DNA from: a virus
Strand: one strand, 5' to 3'
IMG/VR virus record: IMGVR_UViG_3300025120_000722
Location: 1 to 20,614 of that record
DNA length: 20,614 nucleotides
Positions 13,956-20,071 of the stretch are shown here, one piece after another (the stretch's first letter is position 1; every line of letters begins with the position of its first letter). The position numbers and the translations under genes are program-made. The notes beneath the pieces are model-generated. The model was not told the origin of the DNA and made no database searches. It was given only the letters and a program-made list of their open reading frames with translations.

Positions 13956-14864
13956 TTAGCTTGGGTTTGATGCCCAAATACCACGCCAGTCAGAGAACCC
14001 AAATGAGTATCTCTCTCTAGCTTTGTACCTTACGTTTCCAGTTTCAAAGTCGCCTTCCATTGAAGTAGCGATAGGCGCTCTGTTGAACATTTTCATTCCG
14101 TGAGGAGAATCTGTTCTGATGAACCAACGTTTGCTGCCAGTAAATCTGTGATTGATATGGTATCCACCAGGTAACATACCTTTAGATACTAATGCATTCA
14201 CGTCATTGTCAGCAGTTGCTGGTCTGTATGGAGACGCCAATAGTCTTTCTGCAACGAATACTAACTGTCTTGGAATGTGCAAAGTTTTACCTTGAAGAGC
14301 CACTGGAATGTCTCTGTCGTCAGTAAAGCCAGCAATACCAATTAAAGCATCTTCCAAAGAAGTTTCTGAAAGTTCTGCTTGTGTAGTAAAAGTGTTCGCT
14401 TGAGTTGAACCACTTTGAAGTGGGTGCGCAGTAGATGCTAATACAACACCGTCTCCACCTAATTGAGTAGAGTCGAATGCTTTATTAAATATGCTTGCTG
14501 CTTTTGTTTGTTTAGCTGATGACATTGATCTAGCTAACGCTTTTGTAAGTCTAGTAGAAAGTTTATCATAAAGATTATCTTCCATAGCTTCCTCAGTAAT
14601 TGAGAATGCCATAGCGACAGTTTCATGATTGTATCTTGCTACCCAACCTTCTCCAGTGTCGGCGTAGTTCACTGCTTGACCTTCAAATTTTACTGAAGCT
14701 TCCCCAAAACCTGGGAAAAGAACTTCTTCTTCGAAGGCTCTATTTGATGTTTCCTCATCGAACAATACCGCATGCTCATTCTCGTATCTAGAATACTCTG
14801 TTCCGAAAATCGCGTGTAAGCCAGGTACTAGTTCTTTAAGGATTTGACCTCTTGATATAGCCAT
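13956..14864 (-). CDS. Major capsid protein
   Basis: This 302-aa protein begins MAISRGQILKELVPGLHAIF and includes ENEHAVLFDEETSNRAFEEE, KFEGQAVNYADTGEGW, AFSITEEAMEDNLYDKLSTR, ARSMSSAKQTKAASIFNKAF, a P/HIPRQLVFVAERLL strand and the C-terminal YSFGFSDWRGIWASNPS. This combination, together with position after a scaffolding gene, identifies the HK97-fold coat protein seen in marine phages. There is no N-terminal delta domain extension or protease motif, so scaffold function rests on the separate 16023 gene. AAGGAG lies nine bases before ATG 14864. Hairpins follow the stop codon, consistent with strong, separately controlled expression. Confidence 0.88.
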   Translation of the reverse strand: MAISRGQILKELVPGLHAIFGTEYSRYENEHAVLFDEETSNRAFEEEVLFPGFGEASVKFEGQAVNYADTGEGWVARYNHETVAMAFSITEEAMEDNLYDKLSTRLTKALARSMSSAKQTKAASIFNKAFDSTQLGGDGVVLASTAHPLQSGSTQANTFTTQAELSETSLEDALIGIAGFTDDRDIPVALQGKTLHIPRQLVFVAERLLASPYRPATADNDVNALVSKGMLPGGYHINHRFTGSKRWFIRTDSPHGMKMFNRAPIATSMEGDFETGNVRYKARERYSFGFSDWRGIWASNPS

Positions 14865-14882
14865 AGTTATTTACTCCTTATA

Positions 14883-15488
14883 TTACGCAATACCTGTAAC
14901 GCCTGTAGCGCCCAAACGGTGTTGATGTGAATTGATTCTTACTAGAATGTTCATAGTAGTTCCAGCAGATGAAAAACTTAAATCAGTTTCTGCACTACCT
15001 AAAAGTTGTAGTGGGAAAGTGTTTGTAGTTGCTATCGTGCTAGAGTCGGCTACCATGCCACTCTTGAAAGTTACTGTTGAGCCTGTTGGTGATGCTACAA
15101 TCTGTAAGTTATTTCCAACATTAGCTGCCGTTAGCGCACTAGACGCTTGGTCTGCTTGAACCTTAAACAAAGTGTTTGGGTCGTCATACACATAAGCCTT
15201 GAATTTAGCTTTAGCAACTGTGCTTGCTGGAATTGAACGTACAAATTTAACATCGCCAGTAGAATTGTCTGAGTATTCAGCTCCGAAGAAAACACCTATA
15301 ACTGCGCCAGGGGATGCTGATCCCATGTCAGTTACAATGTTTCCAGAAGAATATTGTACTAAGTCGCCTTCAAAAAAAGCTGAAGGTGCTGTAGCTGCTA
15401 TTCTATATCCGTTACCGTCACAGAAATTATTGGCTCTGATTGTTCCGCCAGTAGCTTGTCGTACTGGTTCTAATCCGTATCCTGCCAT
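14883..15488 (-). CDS. Head-associated protein upstream of capsid gene (decoration-like)
   Basis: This 201-aa protein begins MAGYGLEPVRQATGGTIRAN and contains AFFEGDLVQYSSGNIVTD, AVIGVFFGAEYSD, KAKFKAYVYDDPNTLFKVQA and the end NSHQHRLGATGVTGIA. It is mostly beta. It belongs, from memory, to a small protein type encoded directly before the capsid gene in uncultured marine phages and probably binds the shell surface. AAGGAG precedes ATG 15488. The only other strong clue is its fixed place in the scaffold-capsid block. Confidence 0.62.
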   Translation of the reverse strand: MAGYGLEPVRQATGGTIRANNFCDGNGYRIAATAPSAFFEGDLVQYSSGNIVTDMGSASPGAVIGVFFGAEYSDNSTGDVKFVRSIPASTVAKAKFKAYVYDDPNTLFKVQADQASSALTAANVGNNLQIVASPTGSTVTFKSGMVADSSTIATTNTFPLQLLGSAETDLSFSSAGTTMNILVRINSHQHRLGATGVTGIA

Positions 15489-15546
15489 AATTTTCTCCTT
15501 ATTGCAAGTTAAAAGTTTATACGATTCTCAGAGCCAATCTAATGAT

Positions 15547-16020
15547 TTACTCTTCGAACCTTGGTTTTTGTCCACCACCTGTAGTAACAGAAGTCTTGGA
15601 CTCGTCTCGAACTGGCATCGATGAATTTTGATTTTGCATATATTCACTACTATATGCTCTATCCATTTTTCTAGTTTGTTCGCGGTAAAACTCTTCTTTC
15701 TGTTCAACTAATTCTTTTGAATTTTTCATCAGAATTAAATCGCCAGAACGAACAGTGCCCGCGTGCTTGCCAGCAGATAACACGTCAGCGTGATAATCAT
15801 CCCCGAGTTCATCAGGTGTAACTGCCACGTATCCTTCGCGTAATCTTTCATGAACATTTGAATCATCTGGATTGTTTAACAATTCATGTCTAACCCAAAT
15901 ATATTCCATGTTCTCTTCTTTTTGTGATTCAGGAATCTCTAATCTTTTTAGTGGTTCCCAAACCTTTTTTCGAGTTGCCGAAGCTCGACTTTTACGGCTC
16001 GTCTTAGTTGCTTGTGTCAT
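15547..16020 (-). CDS. Conserved hypothetical head-module protein
   Basis: This 157-aa hydrophilic protein starts with a Lys/Arg-rich segment (TKTSRKSRASATRKK). A small folded part follows (MEYIWVRHELLNNPDDSNVH, REGYVAVTPDELGDDYHADV, SGDLILMKNSKELVEQK), then a charged tail of Gln, Glu and Gly. A short motif like GDL.LMK..KE is shared, from memory, with proteins encoded between scaffold and capsid genes of marine phages. Function unknown; assembly cofactor is a guess. Its ribosome site GGGAGG lies inside the end of the scaffold gene, two bases from that gene's stop. Confidence 0.6.
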   Translation of the reverse strand: MTQATKTSRKSRASATRKKVWEPLKRLEIPESQKEENMEYIWVRHELLNNPDDSNVHERLREGYVAVTPDELGDDYHADVLSAGKHAGTVRSGDLILMKNSKELVEQKEEFYREQTRKMDRAYSSEYMQNQNSSMPVRDESKTSVTTGGGQKPRFEE

Positions 16021-16022
16021 TT

Positions 16023-17018
16023 CTAACCTCCCGCCTGTTGGCGCACTTTTTGTCGCGCATATTCTTGTAAGGAAACTCCTAGTCTATTAGCCATATCAAC
16101 TTCTGATTTAGATAATTTAACTTGGTTTTTCCCGATAGCAGAGCGCGTTCCGCTCAAAACTGTTGGAACTTTTTTAGCTGCTTTGTTTTTAAATCTCTCA
16201 GGAAACTCACCCCTGATACGAGAATCAAGTTCGTTATAGTATTCGTCAGGAGTTGATGAAGGTACGATACCCTCGTCTACTAACTCTTTATGAATAACCA
16301 TAGCCGCTTGTGTCATGATCCGATCTTTTGTAGAAGAACCACCAAACCATTCATTTCGTTTTTGCCAGTTTAAAGCTTTACGATCTGGAACATAGTCTTG
16401 TTGACTTTGTTCTTTTTTAGGTTCTGGTTTCTTTGGTTCTGCTTTTTTAACATCAGACTCAGCCCTTACTTTGTACTGTTGTGCAATTAAGTTTTCAGCT
16501 TTGACTGAAGCTAAAGCATCTTGTGCTTTAATTTCTGAGTCAATATCGCCTGCTTCTTTTGCAGTTTTTAGTGCAGATAAGGATTGTTTCTCTTGGGCTT
16601 TTAATCTTTCTATATATGAATTAATAGCCTGCAGCTCGGAATCCCTAGACTTGGTTTGAAGTTCAGTTCTCTCTGAAGTCCAAGATTGCTCTTGGTCTTT
16701 CATAGTTTGAAGTTTAGCTTCTAACTCTTTTTTTTCTTTAACAAGACGCTTGATTCTTTTCTCAGCTCTCTTGCCAAATTGTTTTTTATCTTTGGGTTCC
16801 TCGATATCATCAGAACTTTCTGTATCTTCATCATCTTCAGACGGTTCCTCGTCTTCCAAGTCTTCTTCTACAGCTTCTTCTGATTCGACTGGAGCCTCCT
16901 CTTCAGTTGGCTCTTCAGGTTTAGTTTGTACTTCACCTTCAGATTCATCTTTGGGAAGATTAACAATTATTTCTTCTTGTTCTTCCTGTATGTCTTCTTT
17001 TTTATTCTCGTCTATCAT
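16023..17018 (-). CDS. Capsid scaffolding protein
   Basis: This 331-aa protein has a very acidic N-terminus (residues 1-75, dominated by Glu and Asp), a Lys-rich coiled-coil region (about 80-175, for example KRAEKRIKRLVKEKKELEAK), a Pro/Lys linker (VKKAEPKKPEPKK) and a short basic C-terminal helix (SLQEYARQKVRQQAGG). This composition and position two genes before the capsid protein are those of tailed-phage scaffolds, which direct shell closure and leave before or during packaging. A very strong AAGGAGG lies four bases before ATG 17018, and a promoter lies just upstream. No serine-protease triad is visible, so it is not obviously a protease-scaffold fusion. Confidence 0.8.
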   Translation of the reverse strand: MIDENKKEDIQEEQEEIIVNLPKDESEGEVQTKPEEPTEEEAPVESEEAVEEDLEDEEPSEDDEDTESSDDIEEPKDKKQFGKRAEKRIKRLVKEKKELEAKLQTMKDQEQSWTSERTELQTKSRDSELQAINSYIERLKAQEKQSLSALKTAKEAGDIDSEIKAQDALASVKAENLIAQQYKVRAESDVKKAEPKKPEPKKEQSQQDYVPDRKALNWQKRNEWFGGSSTKDRIMTQAAMVIHKELVDEGIVPSSTPDEYYNELDSRIRGEFPERFKNKAAKKVPTVLSGTRSAIGKNQVKLSKSEVDMANRLGVSLQEYARQKVRQQAGG

Positions 17019-17061
17019 TAGACCTCCTTCGGTTGCGATCCGCGTTTTTCGCTTGTATACA

Positions 17062-17090
17062 ATAATATACTAATATTTAAATATATGCAA
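17062..17090 (-). promoter_or_regulatory. Sigma-70-type promoter for the scaffold-capsid genes
   Basis: On the minus strand TTGCAT (17090-17085) and TATTAT (17067-17062) are separated by exactly 17 bases, in an A/T-rich gap between the GroES stop and the scaffold start. The expected transcript start is near 17055, giving a leader of roughly 37 bases with the strong AAGGAGG. Confidence 0.55.
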
Positions 17091-17092
17091 GT

Positions 17093-17422
17093 CTATTTAT
17101 GTGTTATTTTAGTAGGATCTGGTACTACAGCTAGTACTTCATCATCATTAATCATTGAGTATTCTACTCCTTCGTATTTGAATTTTAATCCAACATACTT
17201 TGCAGTAAGAACCCAGTCATTAATTTTACACCATGATTCGCTTTTATCATGATAACAATCCGATCCCATTCCTATAACTTGCGATACAACACAAGAAAAT
17301 TTAGCTGCTTCTCTTGAATCGTCAGTTAGTATTATGCCCCCTTTAGTCTTCTCGTCAACTTCTCTGGCTTTTAGTAATACTCTAAATCCCGCAGGTTTAG
17401 GTAGTAATTTATTGTCAGACAT
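17093..17422 (-). CDS. groES: GroES-type co-chaperonin
   Basis: This 109-aa protein is predicted to cap the host GroEL ring and help fold phage proteins, probably the capsid subunit. The N-terminal FRVLLKAREVDEKTK strand, the mobile-loop GGIIL (28-32) that contacts GroEL, VSQVIGMGSD, KINDWVLTAKYVGLKFKYEG and the C-terminal DDEVLAVV all match the GroES fold. A stretch with two Cys (DCYHDKSESWC) replaces the usual surface loop, a variation seen in phage co-chaperonins such as T4 gp31. The frame can be read from 17458, but ATG 17422 sits just after AGGAGG, so it is chosen. It overlaps the 68-aa gene by 8 bases. Confidence 0.88.
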   Translation of the reverse strand: MSDNKLLPKPAGFRVLLKAREVDEKTKGGIILTDDSREAAKFSCVVSQVIGMGSDCYHDKSESWCKINDWVLTAKYVGLKFKYEGVEYSMINDDEVLAVVPDPTKITHK

Positions 17423-17621
17423 TATTCTCCTCCTGTTTATAAAGTTTTTTATACTCATCTCTTACTCTAGATTTCATATCTTGCAAGGTGTGTCCAATAC
17501 CTAGCATGTATTTGTATGAAGCAAAATCATCTGCACCAACACCAGATAACTGATCTTTGTTGGCGTCTATTGCTTCATCCAAAGTCTTTAATAAATTGTC
17601 TTTTAATGTAGTAGCGTTCAT
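17415..17621 (-). CDS. Conserved small helical protein between the two chaperone genes
   Basis: These 68 residues are mostly helical: MNATTLKDNLLKTLDEAID, QLSGVGADDFASYKYMLG and MKSRVRDEYKKLYKQ. I know similar short proteins (with an SGVGA..YASYKY segment) from marine phages, but no function. The frame extends upstream, but ATG 17621 is preceded at four bases by AGGAG and is used. Position between Hsp20 and GroES genes and an 8-base overlap with GroES suggest co-translation with the chaperones; a direct role in folding is not shown. Confidence 0.65.
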   Translation of the reverse strand: MNATTLKDNLLKTLDEAIDANKDQLSGVGADDFASYKYMLGIGHTLQDMKSRVRDEYKKLYKQEENNV

Positions 17622-17637
17622 ATCTCTCCTGTTGAAG

Positions 17638-17655
17638 GGGGCAGTTTTATGCCCC
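17638..17655 (-). terminator. G/C hairpin after the Hsp20 gene
   Basis: GGGGCA at 17638-17643 pairs with TGCCCC at 17650-17655 around a six-base loop, seven bases after the Hsp20 stop. On the minus strand it is followed by CTTCAAC, not a T-tract. Its right arm matches the TGCCCCCT of the hairpins at 13924 and 6464. Attenuation or RNA processing is more likely than full termination. Confidence 0.45.
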
Positions 17656-17661
17656 ATCCAT

Positions 17662-18084
17662 TTATTTAATAGTTACTGTTTTAGGTTTTTTCTCCTTTGG
17701 TACAATCTTTTCAACGTATATTGAAAGTAAACCATTTTTTAGATTTGCATCTGTCACTATCATATCATCTCCTAATGCAAATGATCTGATAAATGATCTT
17801 TGTGAAATACCCTGATGCACTACATCTTTATCTTCAGTTTTATCTTTTTTAATAGATTGAACTGTCATAGTGTTGTCTGCATACTCCACATGAATATCTT
17901 CTTTACCAAAACCTGCTACAGCCATTTCAACTGCATAGTGTAAAGCATCTAATTTTTTAATATTATATGGTGGGTAGTTTGGAATAGATGTGTCAATTTC
18001 TAACATTCTATTCATAATTGAATCGAACCCAATCGTAAATGGTCTGTAAGGTTCCCAATTAAAAGAGTGTTTTAGTATATTCAT
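17662..18084 (-). CDS. Small heat-shock protein, Hsp20 / alpha-crystallin family
   Basis: This 140-aa protein is an ATP-independent holdase that prevents aggregation. The alpha-crystallin domain spans about 37-128: YPPYNIKKLDALHYAVEMAV and GFGKEDIHVEY (the IbpA-like opening), SQRSFIRSFALGDDM, and the hallmark A-x(3)-N-G-L-L in ANLKNGLLSIYV (113-124). The short tail has TVTI (136-139), a degenerate form of the I-x-I oligomer motif. Hsp20 genes are common in cyanophages and some other marine phages. ATG 18084 has CGGAGG four bases upstream, and a near-consensus promoter lies 50 bases upstream. It heads the chaperone trio with the 68-aa protein and GroES. Confidence 0.9.
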   Translation of the reverse strand: MNILKHSFNWEPYRPFTIGFDSIMNRMLEIDTSIPNYPPYNIKKLDALHYAVEMAVAGFGKEDIHVEYADNTMTVQSIKKDKTEDKDVVHQGISQRSFIRSFALGDDMIVTDANLKNGLLSIYVEKIVPKEKKPKTVTIK

Positions 18085-18105
18085 ATAACCTCCGTTAAGC
18101 GTTAT
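18085..18105 (-). promoter_or_regulatory. Possible Shine-Dalgarno-masking hairpin in the Hsp20 leader
   Basis: ATAAC (18105-18101) can pair with GTTAT (18089-18085) around the CGGAGG ribosome site, and TAAC/GTTA inside it gives an alternative four-pair hairpin with GGAG in the loop. Both are weak A/T stems that would melt easily, the behaviour expected of an RNA thermometer, but their small size allows coincidence. Confidence 0.25.
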
Positions 18106-18109
18106 GTTG

Positions 18110-18129
18110 TGACCCCATTATGGCGGTCA
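18110..18129 (-). other. 5'-end stem-loop of the Hsp20 transcript
   Basis: TGACC and GGTCA form a five-pair stem, extended by CC/GG after one bulged G, around a short A/T loop. The hairpin begins within one or two bases of the predicted transcript start of the promoter at 18135-18163. A structure at the very 5' end often protects mRNA from decay. Confidence 0.4.
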
Positions 18130-18134
18130 AAAAT

Positions 18135-18163
18135 ATTATAACATGTTACTTATTTTTGTTCAA
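18135..18163 (-). promoter_or_regulatory. Strong sigma-70-type promoter for the chaperone/head operon
   Basis: Minus-strand TTGAAC (18163-18158) and a perfect TATAAT (18140-18135) are spaced by 17 bases, with TG one base before the -10 as an extended element. It overlaps the last codons of the 212-aa gene and points to the Hsp20 gene; the start would be near 18128. This is the best promoter match found in the window. Confidence 0.75.
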
Positions 18164-18788
18164 GTAAATCGTAAAAATAATTGTTATCATCACCAGCTGT
18201 CCATTTAGATTTGTTTTCTACAGAATAATATTCAGTAGATACTTTGAAATCTGGTTTTTTAGTTTCAGATGGTGTAAGTGATTTGTCATAAAATATAACT
18301 CTGTTATTAGGTTGAGCTGCATAATGACCGTTGTCTAGTTCTAATATGTTAAATGATTTGTGTTCTTCAGGAACTTCAGAGTATCCTGTATTTAATGTGT
18401 TGTGATCTGAATGACAGTTATCTATGGTAAATAAATACTCACCATGATACCATTCTTTAGAAGGAGAAAGATATTTACAACGCACTCCAGCTAATGATTG
18501 TTTTTCTATTACAGTAAAATTATAACTAAATGCATCCCAAAGTTCTAACTCTTCTAACTCAAGATCCAACTTAATAGGACTACTAGTAAAAGCACTGATA
18601 GGCAGCTTATCATATAAAGCCCCATACTCTGGTAGATATGTTTCAAAGTAAAGTGCTCTACCTTGAATAGATTTGCAAGTAACCCAAACACCTTCTACAA
18701 ACTCTCCATGTCCTTTTTGATTATCATATAAGTATTGTTTCTTAACATGTACTTTTATAGGTGGTAAATTAGCAACTAAAAATGACAT
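18150..18788 (-). CDS. Conserved 212-aa marine phage protein of unknown function
   Basis: The protein begins MSFLVANLPPIKVHVKKQYL and contains GEFVEGVWVTCKSIQGRALY, TYLPEYGALYDKLPISAF, KEWYHGEYLFTIDNCHSDHN and GYSEVPEEHKSFNILELDNG. The well-ordered Trp/Tyr/Pro pattern indicates a globular domain. I recall closely similar proteins from marine podophages, always without a function. A start codon within TAATG couples it to a 31-aa membrane peptide gene. The strong promoter for Hsp20 lies across its last codons, so the gene belongs to the upstream transcript. Expression just before head genes hints at an assembly or regulatory role, but nothing in the sequence shows it. Confidence 0.7.
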   Translation of the reverse strand: MSFLVANLPPIKVHVKKQYLYDNQKGHGEFVEGVWVTCKSIQGRALYFETYLPEYGALYDKLPISAFTSSPIKLDLELEELELWDAFSYNFTVIEKQSLAGVRCKYLSPSKEWYHGEYLFTIDNCHSDHNTLNTGYSEVPEEHKSFNILELDNGHYAAQPNNRVIFYDKSLTPSETKKPDFKVSTEYYSVENKSKWTAGDDNNYFYDLLEQK

Positions 18789-18883
18789 TACTTTTTAAAC
18801 TTACGTCCTACAAAGAAAACAATTAAGTTTTGTATTGTGTTTATTGTAACCATAAAAAGTAACCACGCTTCCCATATCTCCAT
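18788..18883 (-). CDS. 31-aa single-helix membrane peptide
   Basis: ATG 18883 opens a frame reading MEIWEAWLLFMVTINTIQNL followed by a hydrophobic IVFFVG and a basic end RKFKK. One membrane helix with an acidic N-terminus and positive C-terminus is evident, the size and layout of small phage membrane peptides such as accessory holins. Its TAA overlaps the next ATG (TAATG), as in neighbouring genes, which supports translation. The ribosome site is poor (A/G-rich AAGAAAAG). Function unknown. Confidence 0.55.
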   Translation of the reverse strand: MEIWEAWLLFMVTINTIQNLIVFFVGRKFKK

Positions 18884-18906
18884 CTATACTGGATCTTTTC
18901 TTTTTA

Positions 18907-19185
18907 CTACCACTTGGATTTATTTGCCCAATACGCAGCAGACATTTTTCCTTTTGCTATGTTCTTTGCATGTCTTGCTTTAAATGATTTTCTTCTTGCT
19001 TTGTCTTTTGAAGTTGTTGGATTTTTACCAGCACCAGATACACCTTGTTGTCCGTATCTAATTGTCTTTACTTTATCACCTTGTTTGGCTACAACTACGT
19101 GAGATTTTTTAGGATGATTAGGTGTGCGTTTTGGTTTGTTAAAACCTGTAACTCCTGCACGTTTTAATCTTGAATCTTTAGCCAT
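18907..19185 (-). CDS. Basic conserved hypothetical protein (92 aa)
   Basis: This is a very lysine/arginine-rich protein: MAKDSRLKRAGVTGFNKPKR, HPKKSHVVVAKQGDKVKTIR, YGQQGVSGAGKNPTTSKDKA and the end HAKNIAKGKMSAAYWANKSK. The ordered, conserved-looking motif GQQG.SGAG and KARR.SFKARH.KNI are, from memory, shared with small proteins of many marine phages and some large viruses; function unknown. The high positive charge suggests binding of nucleic acid or of the acidic scaffold. It begins in a TAATG overlap with the preceding gene; no convincing independent ribosome site. Confidence 0.7.
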   Translation of the reverse strand: MAKDSRLKRAGVTGFNKPKRTPNHPKKSHVVVAKQGDKVKTIRYGQQGVSGAGKNPTTSKDKARRKSFKARHAKNIAKGKMSAAYWANKSKW

Positions 19186-19424
19186 TATCTATACTTCTTT
19201 ACTTTCTTTGCAACGGACTTCGGTTGCTTCACAAACTGTTTCCCCTTTTTTGTTCCTTCTCGCTTTGCTTTTGTCGTTGCCGCATACTCCGCAGATGACA
19301 GGGCTTTGATCGCTTTCTTTGGTAGATACCTCTCCCCAGTAACGCTTGACTTCTTTCCAGACTTCGTTTGCCATTTTTGTTTACCCCAATCTTTTAAACT
19401 CTTTTGTGATTTAGCTAAGGGCAT
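19185..19424 (-). CDS. Basic conserved hypothetical protein (79 aa)
   Basis: The protein begins MPLAKSQKSLKDWGKQKWQT, then SGKKSSVTGERYLPKKAIKA and LSSAEYAATTKAKREGTKKG. The W..Q.W.TKSGK..., RYLP..AIKALS and EYAATT.AK..G pattern is one I know as a small domain of unknown function (of the DUF6321 kind, from memory) in phages and giant viruses. ATG 19424 has AGGAG at eight bases and is preferred over an upstream ATG at 19448. It overlaps the preceding 70-aa gene by 14 bases and the next gene by one (TAATG). Role unknown; nucleic-acid contact plausible from charge. Confidence 0.7.
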   Translation of the reverse strand: MPLAKSQKSLKDWGKQKWQTKSGKKSSVTGERYLPKKAIKALSSAEYAATTKAKREGTKKGKQFVKQPKSVAKKVKKYR

Positions 19425-19623
19425 TCCAATGTCTCCTGACTGCATCAAGTTTATCTTCAGCTCCTGCTATTTTTTCCATGAGTTTATCTATCTCCTCTAG
19501 GTGTTGGGGATGTTCCCCAATACCCACAGGATTTGACAAATAAATATCGATAGTAACCTTTGCCTCAGCTATTTGAGCCTCATACTTTTTACTAAGAGCT
19601 TCCAATATTTGTTGTTGTTGCAT
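19411..19623 (-). CDS. Small coiled-coil hypothetical protein (70 aa)
   Basis: The protein begins MQQQQILEALSKKYEAQIAE, then VTIDIYLSNPVGIGEHPQHL, then a second helix (EEIDKLMEKIAGAEDKLDAV). Two helices joined by a conserved NPVGIGEHP turn point to a helical hairpin or dimer. Similar proteins accompany head genes in marine phages (memory). The ATG follows the TAA of the 34-aa membrane peptide directly. No ribosome site is evident, so coupling is likely. Function unknown. Confidence 0.65.
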   Translation of the reverse strand: MQQQQILEALSKKYEAQIAEAKVTIDIYLSNPVGIGEHPQHLEEIDKLMEKIAGAEDKLDAVRRHWNALS

Positions 19624-19728
19624 TTATAAAATAATTATAAGTGCTAATACGATTACAGCAATGCCTAGAATTTTTTCTTTTCTAGAACTATCTTTAATCA
19701 TACTCCAAACATTTTTTATCTTCTCCAT
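19624..19728 (-). CDS. 34-aa single-helix membrane peptide
   Basis: ATG 19728 opens MEKIKNVWSMIKDSSRKEKI, an amphipathic basic N-terminal part, followed by a hydrophobic LGIAVIVLALIIIL to the stop. A consensus AGGAG lies five bases upstream, overlapping the preceding gene's stop, and the TAA abuts the next ATG, so translation is well supported. It has one membrane helix, with the charged end probably cytoplasmic. Possible roles are lysis, membrane docking of assembly, or virion membrane peptide; nothing decides. Confidence 0.7.
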   Translation of the reverse strand: MEKIKNVWSMIKDSSRKEKILGIAVIVLALIIIL

Positions 19729-19736
19729 AAGTACTC

Positions 19737-19877
19737 CTATCTTTTTTTCTTTTTAAGCATCATAAAATCTTTTTTAGAAATTTTACCATCCTTGTTTGCG
19801 TCTATTTTTTTCTGCTTGCCCTTTAAAGGTTTTTTATTCTTTTTGGCAGCAGGTGTTTTCATTGCATATCCTGGCAT
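19737..19877 (-). CDS. 46-aa lysine-rich protein with an EF-hand/dockerin-type calcium loop
   Basis: The frame reads MPGYAMKTPAAKKNKKPLKG followed by a 12-residue loop D26-A-N28-K-D30-G31-K-I33-S34-K-K-D37, then FMMLKKKKR. Acidic or polar ligands at loop positions 1, 3, 5, 9 and 12, Gly at 6 and Ile at 8, match the EF-hand/dockerin calcium motif (Asp at 12, as in dockerins). Only one loop is present, so binding would need a partner or a dimer. ATG 19877 overlaps the preceding TAA (TAATG) and follows GGAGGAGG. Basic tails on both sides suggest contact with DNA or another acidic partner. Function unknown. Confidence 0.7.
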   Translation of the reverse strand: MPGYAMKTPAAKKNKKPLKGKQKKIDANKDGKISKKDFMMLKKKKR

Positions 19878-20071
19878 TATTTGTATCCTCCTCCAGCTTT
19901 TTTATAGGCTTTGGCCATTGCTTGCGCCTTACGCGCACTCCATTGTCCTGCACCCGTTCCGTGTGAAGCTTGTGCTTTAATACGATTAAAGATTCGCTTC
20001 CTTAATCCAGGCTTAGTATAATTACCAGCTTGGTTAACTTTTGATTTACTTTTTGTTTTTGCTTTTGCCAT
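19877..20071 (-). CDS. Basic conserved hypothetical protein (64 aa), GQWSARKAQ family
   Basis: The protein begins MAKAKTKSKSKVNQAGNYTK, then PGLRKRIFNRIKAQASHG and GQWSARKAQAMAKAYKKAGG. The core YTKP.LRKR......IKA...G...GQWSARKAQ.(M/L)AK.YK..GGGY is one I know from a small domain of unknown function (DUF5872-like, from memory) in phages and giant viruses. It has strong positive charge, with no Cys or membrane segment. AAGGA lies ten bases before ATG 20071. The gene overlaps the preceding 39-aa gene by 26 bases. Confidence 0.75.
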   Translation of the reverse strand: MAKAKTKSKSKVNQAGNYTKPGLRKRIFNRIKAQASHGTGAGQWSARKAQAMAKAYKKAGGGYK

